A stretch of 64,000 nucleotides of DNA from Diphasiastrum complanatum (lineage: Eukaryota > Streptophyta > Lycopodiopsida > Lycopodiales > Lycopodiaceae), in contig CM055097.1 of the NCBI GenBank assembly GCA_029204225.1, positions 15,500,711 through 15,564,710 on the forward strand, in the 5' to 3' direction. The translations under genes and the position numbers were made by a program. Shown piece after piece: positions 21,776-33,604 of the stretch. A model generated the notes under the pieces. It was not told the origin of the DNA. It did no database searches and saw only the letters and a list, made by a program, of their open reading frames with translations. How positions within the stretch are numbered: the stretch's first letter is position 1; every line of letters starts with the position of its first letter.

Positions 21776-23232
21776 TTCTTATCCCTTGAGCATTGTGGAC
21801 CAGTATCACATTGTCTTATGACCCTTGGTACTTATCATTAACGTTGACCATATAATTATTACTTGACTATTATGTCGTATTTGAAATAATCTTGATGAAT
21901 TTGGTTCGTTAACTGGACATGGTTATGATTTCATCGTTTGCATTCTATAGCACAACCATATGTAATGTTGATGAACTGAGTTTGTCTGCTATCACTCATA
22001 GTAAAAGCATTGCTATTAAATATAAAGCAATAATTATTTTTCACACGGTTACCACACAAATGGATAGTGTTTTACTATAAACAATCGTAAAAGTTTAGTG
22101 TAATTGGTTGTTGGAATTTTTTTTGAACTCACTTTGTGAAAAGTAAGGACAACGTTAGTTATAATGTTAGATGTGGGCATTTTCATTGTAAGCAATTGTT
22201 GAAACCAATATACTTTTATCAAGACAACAATTTTGTTGAGCTTAGTTCATCAACTAGACATAGCTATATTTAAGTTTTCCATTCCATTCTATTCCTACAA
22301 CATTGGTATTGTTGACGAACTCAGTTCCTCAACTCTCATGCTAAATTAAAATCTTGAAGTAATCTAAAATAATAATTAATCTTTCTTATATCCTTTTTTA
22401 TATGTTATAGCTTTTATTGATGTGGTCCTTTCGACACAAATATTATTTAGCAGATTGTCAAAGAAAATAGTCATCATAAGACCCTTGGTACTTATCAATA
22501 ACGCTAACCATATAATTATTAAGGCGAGAGCGAATAGCAGAGACTGCATGCTATCAGAGAGTGAATAACATGCAGAGTAGCAGGAGAGCGATGGAGGGAA
22601 AGGCAGGAGAGCAAAGGATGGAACAACAGGAGAGCGATGGAGGCACAGGAAGTTGGGAGACCAAATGACGGCGGTTGGTTGTGGACCCTGACCCCTTAAT
22701 TGTTTCCAAAATCCACAAGAAATGGTGCCCATGTGGAATGGCCTATTTGGGATAATAGTACTATTTATTTCCAAATGCATATAGAATGAGCGTTAAACTA
22801 AATGTGACCCAAAAAAAAAATTGGTATTATGAAATTAGTGGTAGCATTTTTTATTTTTTTTGCAACTCGCGCCAAATATAAGCCATGGGCACTATTTCAA
22901 AACCTAGAAAATCTTAGAGAAAGAAATGAAAATGCATGTCACAGAAAATGCAATGCACTACGACCGCCTGGAACACCATCACTCTACCTACAATACTAGC
23001 AAGTACATGTGAGGAGGTGAAAACTATATCTGGTAAGCTGCGTCTGACAGATATAAAACCTATGCAATATGTACATACACCATCTCTCAGAACAATTCAA
23101 AACTACGGGTGCATGTGCTAAACAATCCTCATGGTTCCTATAATAACAAATGAGCATGTGCGACAAAGTGCGCCACATTTGCCCACCCTATGATCACTGC
23201 ATCAGTCCAGTATTGTTACCTCATAGGCGAGC
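21776..23232. other. unassigned DNA with a ~45 bp direct repeat
   Basis: GACCCTTGGTACTTATCA.. with AACG.T.ACCATATAATTATTA occurs at about 21,826-21,867 and again at about 22,480-22,521, some 655 bases apart. Just after the second copy comes a purine-rich block (about 22,525-22,650) built from AGGAGAGCGATGGAGG-like words. No gene recognised. Confidence 0.45.
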
Positions 23233-23505
23233 TCAGCTATCAGCCCAAAGCAAAAAGTCGTAGTATCTCACCTTTGTCAACATTGCTATCTCAGCTTGAA
23301 ATTCACTAAGCCCTCTACTACTCACCACAACAACTTCCATCAAAGTGACATCAATGTTGGCGCCATCATGTAGCTCACCCTTGTACATGACTCCAATCTC
23401 CCTCATGACATTACACCCTTGTGTCTCAGGTTCTAAAAGAGAGGTATTAAAGATGGTGGCAACTGGCAATGCAAGTGTGACTGAGACACAACGGAAGCGG
23501 TCCAA
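23233..23505 (-). pseudogene. receptor-like kinase N-lobe fragment, TMK-like
   Basis: The minus frame contains IGVMYKGELHDGANIDVTLM, then SSRGLSEFQAEIAMLTKVR. Plant TMK-type receptor kinases have (F)GVVYKGELHDGTKIAVKRM...GL.EF..EIAVLTKVRHRHLV at this place, so this is the end of the Gly-rich loop, strand beta-3 and helix C. The invariant beta-3 Lys is replaced (AVKRM to DVTLM) and the Gly-rich loop is degraded, so no activity is expected. The helix C Glu (AEI) is kept. Homology fades right after KVR and no further kinase subdomain is found nearby. Confidence 0.6.
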
Positions 23506-23559
23506 GTGACATGCAAGTTATTGGAGCTGGAAACCTGGACATTTCCATACATGTTCTTG

Positions 23560-24680
23560 ATAAAATAAGAATTTAAAGATGGGATAATTCTCAAATTATC
23601 TGTCTCTACATTGAAATACTATACGACCTTTATAAGTACACTAAAAAATAAATTTTCCTATTGGGTTTGATTCTCTCCAATCTAATAACATCACCTTCAT
23701 GTACCTCAATTAACATGAATCACTGGGTGAGTCCTCACCTTACACTGGAAATCAATGTTCAAAAGTTAAAGATCCAAAACAATTATAGTCCAAGACTATC
23801 CACAAATTACTTGTAGACCTATCATAAATGCTTCTTGGTACAAAACTCATCCCACCAAAATCTCTTAGGAAAGCCATCAGGATAAAAATGACTTCAAATC
23901 AGTCATGAGTACCCCAAATACTCTCCTGAGATAAGTGCTCTATCCCTAGCATCATATACCAGAAAATAGCAACCATTCAATCTTGATAGACTTAACTGCT
24001 CCTAATTAACCGGAGATTTTAGGCTGAAAAACAGTACACAATCATTCCTTGACTACAATTTGAAAAGGTAAGCAAATTCCTCATAAGTAAACAATTACTT
24101 AATGAAAATGCCTGTGAGATCCAAACAATCTCAAGTTTGTACACAAATTTAGAGTTCAAGTAACAAATCTAAATTTTAACTCCACCAATTGATCAAGAAT
24201 TACTCATCATCTTAAGAATCATCATATTTCCCATATAATCATCTAATGACCTTTAAGTATCAATTTATGATCCGTCAATCATAAACATTTAGAATCTTAT
24301 GATTCGTCAATCATAATCTATCAGATTCTAAACCCATACTTAATCATTTAGAGATACTAGAGTATATGCACAACATACCACTCAGAAAATATAAGAAACA
24401 TTCTGAAATCTTTTCCACAAGGAAAATTACTGGATTCCAAGAATATTCTTCAATCTCAATTCTTAACCAGATTATGAGTTCCAAATTCTACAATCAACCT
24501 AGTGATTAAAGACCATTATAACATTTGTCTTTAACAAATAATAAACTTTATACAATCACCTAGAACCACATCTAGAGATTATAAAGTTCTGCTGAATTCC
24601 AACTGAATTCAGTGGTTATCCTTGACATCAGTTAGACTCTGTCATCCAATATATGTATATGAGCTCACTGGGATATAGTC
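23560..24680 (-). repeat. dispersed repeat R1, copy b
   Basis: The part from about 24,180 to 24,680 matches 740-1300 in reverse orientation. Lower coordinates are equally AT-rich and non-coding and may be the rest of the element. It ends where the gypsy-like pol tail at 24,690 begins. Confidence 0.5.
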
Positions 24681-24689
24681 AATAACTTA

Positions 24690-24782
24690 GGATAATGATT
24701 CATGGGAAGAGTTAAAAGCATACATATTGGATTTTCCCTAGTTACTCGTTCTGAGGACATAACTAGTTTAAGGGGGGGAGAA
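24690..24782 (+). pseudogene. retroelement pol tail plus polypurine tract (copy 1)
   Basis: The frame reads DNDSWEELKSIHIGFSLV-like residues, then SEDITSLRGGE. A W-E-E-L..I...F tail of this sort often ends gypsy polyproteins. TTTAAGGGGGGGAGAA (24,767-24,782) is a strong polypurine tract touching the LTR start. The unit is repeated at 25,383. Confidence 0.6.
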
Positions 24783-25382
24783 TGTTACGTCCATGTCCTG
24801 TATAAAGGAATCGAAATAATTCCTGACGTGGATAGTCGCTCACTCCAGATGTATATAGTTATTGGTTATGCCTCGTCATTTCGGGCTTGGCCTGTAAAGT
24901 AATGAATAATCATATGAGGGCCCAGACCTATAATTGGACATAGGAGCACATGCATAGTGAATGACTGCCTTAATGCAAGAACAGGAGGTCAATAGCTCAA
25001 TATAGGTTGCATGGGGATCCTAGGGAGAATATTCTCTCTCTCATGAAGAGAATATGTCCATTGGAAACTCGCCCATCCTCCTATTGGAAATTCAGTTTCT
25101 TGAGCCTGTCTCTCCTCCTCTCTCTTAGGTTCTTCACTATGGCTTGGGGGCTAGGTCCAGGAGGAAACTCCAAGAGGGATTTGGTCGACTGCTCATCCGG
25201 TGTATCATGTAAATTTAGTTTATATGATAATGACACTTTGATGTATTGAAGATTTTGCCCATTTGGAAGATTTATCACTCAATGTACCTTTGGACCCCTG
25301 AATGAGTACTCAGGATTAGAGACAAACAATTGAGAAATTGTTCTATCTCTGTGTGCTTGCTTAGGTTGGTTGGTGAAATTGA
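24783..25382 (+). repeat. gypsy-type LTR (copy 1)
   Basis: It starts TGTTACGTCC right after the polypurine tract. The first 200 bases or so are repeated almost exactly from 25,477. The 3' limit is set only by the return of the pol tail at 25,383; no CA end was identified. Confidence 0.55.
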
Positions 25383-25790
25383 GGATAATGATTCATGGGA
25401 AGAGTTAAAAAGCATACAAATTGGATTTTCCTTAGTTACTCGTTATGAGGACAGAACTAGTTTAAGGGGGGAAGAATGTTACGTCCATGTCCTGTATAAA
25501 GAAATCGAAATAATTCCTGATATGGATAGCCGGTCACTCCAGATGTGTATAGTTATTGGTTATGCCTCGTCATTCTGGGCTTGGACTGTATAGTAATTAA
25601 TAATCATATGAGGGCCCAGACCTATAATTGGACATAGGAGCACATGCATAGTGAGTGTCCTCTCTCTTAGGTTCTTCACTATGGCTTGGGGGCTAGGTCC
25701 AGGAGGAAACTCCAAGAGGGATCTAGGTTTGGATGGGTGGTTTGCTCCACAAGTGTCATTTTGGTTGTTTTGCAACAGGATCTAGTCAGA
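25383..25790 (+). repeat. second pol tail, polypurine tract and shortened LTR
   Basis: 25,383-25,476 repeats the pol tail and polypurine tract of 24,690-24,782 at a distance of 693-694 bases. The LTR restarts at 25,477 (TGTTACGTCC). About 25,655 it jumps from GCATAGTGAGTG to CCTCTCTCTTAGG, which in copy 1 lies some 150 bases further on, so copy 2 has an internal deletion. The shared block then runs through GGCTTGGGGGCTAGGTCC before diverging. Confidence 0.65.
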
Positions 25791-26158
25791 TCTTCATTTG
25801 GTGATCCTTACAATAGCAGTACCTTTTCAAATCATGGGCCTACCGACCTTTGTTAGCTTTTTCCTTTAGGGCAGATGATAACTGCAAAAGTAGAGCAGAT
25901 AACATACACCTCTTATCCCCCTTAATCACTGGTGTGCTTCACTTATGAAAGTTTTGGTTCTTCCTTAAAGTGAGGGCATAGCAAATGACTGACTAAATTG
26001 AAACATTAAATGGAGTTGTAGGTATCATGGAGTCTATGAATGCAAATGATACATAATCCAGATTGGCATGATAAAGTACAAATTCGTGCAAGGCTTTGAG
26101 ATCCATCCAAGCCTCCTTACTGTCTTGAAATAACATCATACCTTTCATTATTGACTAT
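25791..26158. other. unassigned DNA
   Basis: No supported feature. It may include decayed copia pol just upstream of the RNase H fragment. Confidence 0.3.
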
Positions 26159-26530
26159 GAAAGTGCCAGCAAGAAGCAGACCATTGTGGCTCAGTCATCC
26201 TGCGAAGCAGAGTACGTTGCATCAACAAAGATGACCAATGAAATAATTTGGCTCAAGCAGTTTCTGGACGAATTGTGCAAAACAAGGAACGAGCCTCTGG
26301 TTTTGCAGATGGATAACACATTTGCAATACATCTAACGAAAGATCCTGTGTTCCACTCAAGAACGAAATACATCGCGATCAAGTACCACTTGATCAGGGA
26401 TTTGATTGAGAAGAAGATGTTGCAGACCACCTTCATTGGAACGAAAGACATGGTTGCTAACATTATCACGAAAGCCCTAGACAAAGGTCTTTTTGAGAGA
26501 CAGAGGAGCAGTCAAGCTATCATGCTTTGA
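26159..26530 (+). pseudogene. Ty1/copia RNase H C-terminal half
   Basis: The frame reads SASKKQTIVAQSSCEAEYVA, IIWLKQFLDEL, LVLQMDNTFAIHLTKDPVFH, SRTKYIAIKYHLIRDLIEKK, GTKDMVANIITKAL and DKGLFERQ. SSCEAEY, the Asp in (M)DN, HSR.K.I.I.YH.IR and (D)(I)..KAL are the standard copia RNase H landmarks in order. The first RNase H Asp lies upstream and is not seen. No stop interrupts this piece, so it is among the better kept fragments here. Confidence 0.85.
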
Positions 26531-29500
26531 GAGGGAGCTGAAGAAACAAAACGTTTCTATTACCAAAGCCTTGCTAGCTTTCAGCCCTCACTCTAACAAA
26601 AATGTTCGCGAACACCCTGACGAAAAGACACGAACGAGAAAAATTCGTGAAAGAGAATTTTTCGTGGTACAGCGGGAGAAAGTCAGACGATGAGAAAGTC
26701 AAACAACTCGAAGCGACACGAAAATCGTCGCGACACCTTTTCTACCCTCACAATCCTAAAGATCAGGAAGATCATGCAAGTACCCAAAAGTACAGATATC
26801 TGATCTGATATCATGACATCAGTAGATGCACTCTAGGTCATGGCTAATCTGCCACTCTTGTAATTCGTGATTAGTTGTAGATGTTTAATCAATCTAATCT
26901 AGAAGTTACACGACGTGACTATATACTTTCTGGTTAATGCATGGTACAAAACGAAGAAGTCTAATGCTAGTAAGCAAAAGAAGACGAAAATACAAAATAC
27001 GAGTCCGCCTGCGTGCGAGACAATTTTTGCATAGGATCTGTAGATCCACAAGTCCGCTAGTAAGCGAGACACGAATTCATGAGAGAACTGTATCTCTCTC
27101 ACGCCAACGCACTACGTGGATCTGCATGCAGTGCTCGAAGAATCAGAAAGATCAATAGATGATTTTGTAGTTATTGTGCACATTATTAATCCATATGATT
27201 GTATGATCTTGAATGTAAATTAGTTTGCTGCTATTCGTGTGTCTGATTCACTTGTTCATTTAATTTCGCACCTTGGTTTGATATTGTTGAATGCTGTGTT
27301 AAGCAAAAATGTAGATCGGCAGTGTCTGTCTACATTCTGGAGGACTGTAGGAATGATACAGTTGGCAGTGACCAGCCATCATATCTGAAATCCATCCGAA
27401 TTGTTGCTTTTCGCGTTCGTGATTCCTTCGATTCGCATCAGCAAATTTAAATAAGTACATCACATCTGAATCGATATTAAAGTCTAAGAATTTATCTAGC
27501 AAGCTGCTACATGATGAACTAAAATTGACCTAATCGATATTATTCCCTATGCGAATATTTGTGAGTGTCCATTCAGATTCGTAGATAACATGATCTTACA
27601 TGTTATAGTAGCAAATATAGTGAAACTGTTCACCATTAAGTATGGAGGATTACCTAGAACGTTGTACTTCAAAAATACTATAAGTATTGGATTAGCATAA
27701 AATCGATGACAATTTGAATAAATATTGGCATGATTAGATAAAATACCCAAAATCTCACGTCAAGTGTATGGAAAAAAGTGAAATTTAGATAGATGGTCTT
27801 GAATCCTTTGCTACCACTGATGGAAGGATATAATATTTTCTGTGAGCTAGAATATGGCAGCACAAAGACAACATTGAACTTCTTCCAAAATACAAGATCT
27901 CAAGTAGCAAGTGGATGGTCTTGTGACTCACCAAACAACTAGTAATGCTAAGTTTGTGCATGAAACAAAGTAGAAAAGCTTACTAATATCAAATCTGAGA
28001 TGACATCTGGGATTTTCTCAAGCGAGCTTTGCACTCACATTGACATCATTTGAGCCTTTTGACATTGATGCCTACACCCAAGTTGAGTAGTGATTTCACA
28101 CTTGTCTATTGATGAAAATCCAATGGATTATATTGATTGTACTTGCTATGAGTTTCATACTACGAAAAGTTAATCACGTGGAGGGGCCATTAAAGATCAA
28201 GGTGTTTGTGGAGCCGTTGCCAAGACTGTTACTCGTGAATGCTAGTTTGGCAATCTCGAGTAAAACCAGTTTGATAGTGGTCAAAGGGTAAAATTTATTT
28301 TTCCAAAATTCATCTAGAAGTGATTCATGACTATTTATTCAAGCTTTTATTATGGTATGAGAGTTGAATCAAAGCAATCACATTCTTTTCTGAAGCAAGA
28401 TTTTTTTTGGAAAAGTGGTGCTTTGTGTACCTATCTTGCACTCGACCAATCAATAGGGACCAAACTTGATTCCTTGTTTGAAGGTTGATTTTGGAGTCGA
28501 AATATTTTTTTTCACTATCATAAGGACATATTAAAGAGCAAAGGACAGTGACAGAGATTCAGAAATCTTCAAATGGAACGATGTCTATCCTCGAGAATGT
28601 AGGAGCAAGTCAATGCTAACTAGTATCAAGTGCATGCTCAAGATGCTCAAGAAGGTGATTGGGTGTATCCGTGAATCCCAAGGGATTTAAGTGTAATTTG
28701 GACTGGTAAGCTTAAATTATTAAATGAGTGAACGATGTGGCTTAAAAGCTAGAACTTCTAGTATGAAGCAATATGCATATGATATGTAATCATGGAAGGC
28801 CAATCTTCACAACATTGAAAGTGTGAAAATGTTTGTGCTTGACTTCAATTTTGAGGATGTAAATGTCTTGAGAGAAGGAAGTCTATTACGAACTTTGATA
28901 GTCACCGTCAGTCAATGTTAATAACATTCTATAACATTTCTGACGTTTCAAACAAAAAACACTTCGAAATAGGATCGTTGGGCGGCAGGGCCGAAAAGAG
29001 AAGCAACATTGGTTATAGGGTTTTGCAACACAAAATGTGTGGGAGGCCTACGTAGTTCCTCAAACTTACTCATGTTGGAGGCATCGCCATGAAGCAATGT
29101 TGACGTAGAAAACTCGAAAAGCGTATTTAAAAATAAAAATGACAATCTTTATTGAGGGGGAGCATTTCAAAAGAATTTGAAACACTCCACATTGGCGCGA
29201 GCCCTGATGCTGCTTCCTTTCAATGCTCTCTCAGCCCACAGCATCGTTCTCCCAGTCCTATTCGGTGCTGCTCTTGGATTTGAATGCCCTTTTGCTCTCT
29301 CAGCTGCGGTTTTGCTCTCGGATTTGGTTATGCTCTCTGATTCGGTTGTTGTTTTGCTATCTCAGCCTGATTCGGTTACAGTATTGCTCTCTCAGCTTCG
29401 TTAGGCTGCTTTCCGTGCTGCTGGTGCGCTCATTTACATGTCTTTAGGCTTTCCAGCTTTCCATCGCTGTTTTCCATCACATGTCTTCAATCCATTAACA

Positions 29501-29599
29501 CGCTTTTTTTGAACGCTAGCTCAGAAATGTTTGCAGGTTAGATAATTTGCAGGTTCCATGAGATTCTTGATTTTCTATAATTGTCTTTAACTTGTACAG
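26531..29599. other. unassigned DNA
   Basis: Repeated TTCGCG/CGCGAA and AGTAAGCGAGAC-like words at 26.6-27.1 kb suggest copia flank or LTR DNA. TTGAGGGGGAG at about 29,153-29,163 resembles a polypurine tract. From 29,280 to 29,400 a degenerate TTTTGCTCTCTnAnTTCGGTT unit recurs about six times. No confident gene. Confidence 0.35.
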
Positions 29600-29699
29600 G
29601 CACACAAAACTCTTGGTTAAGTGATAAGGAAGATTTTCGAAGTGGATTTGCAACTACTGCAGCTTTTCGTCTGCTTGAAAGGCCATTCTTCCAGCCTAG
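29600..29699 (+). CDS. possible orphan exon
   Basis: A 100-base stretch is framed by TTGTACAG (acceptor) and CCTAG|GTTTGT (donor). The frame entering in phase 2 is fully open and reads TQNSWLSDKEDFRSGFATTA, then AFRLLERPFFQP. The peptide has ordinary globular composition and no low complexity. I do not recognise it. It may be one exon of a gene whose introns are filled with transposons, or chance. No adjacent exon was found. Confidence 0.35.
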
Positions 29700-29769
29700 G
29701 TTTGTACCAAAATCTCTGAATTGATCTATTAGATGCTGTCTTTTATTATGCAACTAAAAAAGAAGCAAA

Positions 29770-29955
29770 AATTGCATTGCTAAGGATGGGTGTAGTTGAT
29801 TGTTGGCTGAAGAAGCCCACAATCCATTAAGAAAAACTTGAACAAGTTCTCCTTCCTTAATGCTCTCATCAATGCAAGCTAACTCATAGAGATGAGCTCT
29901 CACCATGTGAATCCTCCAAATATTTAATTGATGGCCAATCAGTTGGCAAGAGGGT
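29770..29955 (-). pseudogene. possible gag-like helical relic
   Basis: The minus frame reads CQLIGHQLNIWRIHMVRAHL, then YELACIDESIKEGELVQVFL and NGLWASSANNQL, open over about 60 codons. The pattern (short helices with an EGE.V..F segment) is reminiscent of the UBN2 part of copia gag but lacks its diagnostic residues. Treat as uncertain. Confidence 0.25.
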
Positions 29956-30400
29956 TCTTATTCTGCAAGATTTGCTCTGCAAAACAAATTGTTGATAAAC
30001 ATAATGCATACAAAGTATCTTTAAGAAGGTAGATTATTGCAAGGAACAAACTCTAGATAGCCTGCTGCTGATGTTGTGAACCCGCAGAAGATAGATCGTC
30101 TTCAGAAAAACAATTGCTGGAGGTGATAGTGTGTAGATAATGTGCTCCCGAACAACAATTGCTCAAAACTCTTGAAGAATCAGGGGATTGAAACTGCATT
30201 AGTATTAGAGATGCATCCCAATTAGCAATCATTGTTGGAGAAGAATATGGGTCAACCATTAAAAAAATTGAAGTCACCATGAGCCCTAAAAAATGCACAG
30301 ATACCAAGTTATGAGCACAATCCATGGACATGGCATCCCAAAGTTAAAAAGACAGCAATAGATGATCACAAAGCAAACTCAAACTAAGATTTTGAACGAA

Positions 30401-30491
30401 CTATAATCTGTTATGAGAGATCCTTACAAGGACCATAGATGTCACTTACAATGAAATTTTGAGTTCATTGAGTTCTCATAACAGATTATAG
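30401..30491. repeat. 18-base inverted repeat with 55-base loop
   Basis: CTATAATCTGTTATGAGA (30,401-30,418) and its exact complement (30,474-30,491). It could fold as a stem-loop in RNA of either strand. Confidence 0.8.
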
Positions 30492-31943
30492 TCGGTTAAT
30501 GAACTTTGTCTCACTAGCAATCTATACTTGAGGGCCAAAGTGGAGACTTTTAAAATTTATCAATTAGGGCAAGGCTGGACCCAAATGATGAAACACCGGC
30601 CTGCAAGTTATTCTAGAAAGCCCCAAACCTTTCACTAAAAAATGAATATGGAGCCCTTAGGTGATTAATTGGCTTAGAAGTGGAATAAAATGTCCAAGGA
30701 TCCCATATAATATATGCATAACTAGAGAGGGCTTTGTATTTTATTCAAACGATAATGATAGAAAGTGGGAGACCAAGACTTGTAGGTTATGTAATTGCAC
30801 TGCGTAGATAAATCTTATACATATGTCCAGCCTAGATCAGGCCAATTGTGATATGGCATAGCTTTTGTATCAGAGATTCAGATTTTACTTTTTTACTAAT
30901 TGTATGGCCAGTACCGAACTATCATTTTAAGCTGAATCACATAGATGTCTTTGATTTCCTCTATGTGGAGCTTGTGCTTGAAGTAGAGTGTTAAGTAATT
31001 TTTTTGAAATGTTAAGGTTTAGAATTTAGGGTTTGGTGAATTTTTTTCATGATTCTCAAAATGTTTAGTTTATATATATGTCAAATGTTTCATGTTCTTG
31101 CACGACTTCTTAGTACCCATGTAATTTCTATTTAAGCATTAGCACATGTACTTTCATTTTGCATTTATCTATATTTGAAACTGTGTTTTCTAATAGCATT
31201 CATCACTGACTCCTTATTTCTTGCAAATATAGTGTTCTATGATTTCAATTTAATGTCTAGAAGTTTAAATAACATCAAAAAACATTCTGTACATGCCCTG
31301 ACGGGCCAAGGAACTATGGTTAGGAGTGTTCTTTATTTTGTCCACAATCAATTTTTACAATTCAACAGCTCCAAACTGAGATGATTTCCAACAAAGTTGT
31401 TTATATTCATTGTGTTAAGTCATATAAATTTTGCAGCTCGATATTTTTCGACATAGGATGCATGCATACGCCTGGTAATTTTATAGCTTAACAAGATATC
31501 AATATGACTTATTCAAGGCCAGTTGTCAAGCTTCCGACTTTTTGGACAATTATGACTTTGAGCGGGCCGTTGGGGCTTGCTATTAGCTTCACCCCCATAT
31601 GGTTTTTGCATCAAACTAGCCCAAAAACTTATAGGTCAGCATCTAGATATTGAGAAAATGCATACGATGAAGAAGATGACACAAAATGGAAAAGGAAGTT
31701 AGAAAACTATTGTAGGTTGGCCATTGAAGATTGATGTGGATGCTCCAACAAGCTATGTGGATGGACCAAATATTGTTTCTTGACATCATGAATGAACCCG
31801 CATGGCTAATCAATTGTACACGTGCACACCAATTTGTCAATATGAAGACTCAATCATTGTATAAAGAGAGGCTCTGACCATATACATCCATTCTGAACCT
31901 TTTCGTTCTGTACGTTCCATTCTGTACGTTCAAAATGAAACGT

Positions 31944-31961
31944 GTTCCATACGTATGGAAC
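31944..31961. repeat. 18-base perfect palindrome
   Basis: GTTCCATACGTATGGAAC. The neighbouring DNA repeats its half in looser form (CTGTACGTTCCATTCTGTACG). Confidence 0.85.
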
Positions 31962-33604
31962 GAAGTACTTTTTTTTTCCGGAAGAGATCTACTATGCAAT
32001 CTCGCAGAAAACTCATGAAAACTCGTAAAAAAAAATCTGCCTTTGATCCCACAATTTCTAGGAATAATTTGCCTCAATGATCTGCAAATGTGAAAAAAGA
32101 TTGTGATCTAGCAATTCATTAATCTGCCAACCCATCAACTGATATCATGAATATGAATGTGACATTGACAACGACTCTGAATCATCATAGCGCTGATTAT
32201 TCTAACCGGCTTTGGTTCTGTGGAGCTATTGTACCTCGTATCCGTCCTTGAGAAATTCAAGCAAGGAGGGTGGCTGCATGGAAAACCGTCTCCGTTCGAC
32301 GATACTAGACAATTATTCCTGAAGGTGGCAGACTAGTCTGTCATCTATGTCCCTATAGCATCCTTTCTGGCACGAAGGCAAACGAAGTCGAAATTGAGCA
32401 ACAGAGGCATGACTTCTTCAGAAAGAAAAACTTGAATCAATTTTCTTATAATTTTCTCAATGAAGAATGTCTAGGAGCGTAATGATGCATGTTTTTAGTA
32501 TCAAATGGTTATCTGACTTCTTTTAATTTTTTCAATGAAGAATGTCTAGGAGCGTAATGATGCATGGTTTTAGTATCAAGTGTTATGATGCTCAAAAGTA
32601 AAGTTATGCTAAATATGTTCAAGAATCGATGATGAATGTATGCAGAATTTTGTTGGGGATATTGTTAAAAATTCCGTAGAATTTTGTTTGCCTCTTTAAA
32701 ACCCTCTTTTTTAATTTCAAAGTAAGAGAATCATTATCATGTGTCAATTTTTGTGTTCAGGATTGGATGAAGGAGCTACCAAAACAAATGAAGACCTTTA
32801 TTTAGACTGGATTAAAAGCACTATAATATCTTCCGAAAACTCTACATCAGTTTGTTACTAGCCAAAACTTCAAATGGAAACAGAGCAAGGTATTCAAACA
32901 TTGTACAGAACATTAGCTTCAAGAGCGCATGAATTAGGAAAGCACTTAGTTTCTTTGAGTAAGTTGCTTTATTTAGTTTACAAAAGTGTGTAGGATGCTC
33001 ATAACATATATTTGAAGTTTTCTAGTAAAAATAGCTATAAATCTTGAATAACTAATCAAAGGAGCCTATGACTTGAACCAATTGTTAATCTTGCTTTTAA
33101 AAAATCTCTTACCAAAGCTTCAGTGTGAAACATCCATAATAAACAATGAGATATTTTAATGAATTGGGTTCATCAAGTTGGGTTCTAGTAATGAAGAATG
33201 TCAATATTTTATTCCAATAAGAATATAATATCAAAGTAGCTAACCATAAGTCATGAACCTTGATCGTAGGACATTAAATCTTGATTATGGAAGTTTGAAT
33301 TTGTATCTCTCTATTTCTAAGGCTAAACTGTAAATTTTCAAGCCTCATTAAATCCAACACAACATAAAATCATTTGTTTGATTCATTTTTATCATGCTCA
33401 TCTTGTTTGCTACTTGGATAACCAATGCACAAGTAGACGAGTCTCCAATGACCAACTTGTTTTCATTAAAGATGTCGAATATTCCTTTAAAAATACGAAA
33501 TTATTAAGAATGTCTCCAATTTTCCTCAACAATAAGATAAACTGGGTTCAGTACTGAAGAATGTCACTACCTTATTCCAATAAGAATATTAATATCAAAA
33601 TAAG

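Larger units (their letters stand above)
29956..33604. other. unassigned DNA
   Basis: No supported gene. It holds an 18-base inverted repeat (30,401-30,491), an 18-base palindrome (31,944-31,961), a tandem duplication of about 55 bases with 75-base spacing (around 32,452-32,590, sharing TGAAGAATGTCTAGGAGCG), and a looser duplicate (TGAAGAATGTCA with TTATTCCAATAAGAAT) near 33,193 and 33,550. Confidence 0.4.

Noticed and set aside
22376-22780. 134-codon minus frame
   Set aside because: It crosses a purine-rich repeat and a non-coding direct repeat and has no family signal.
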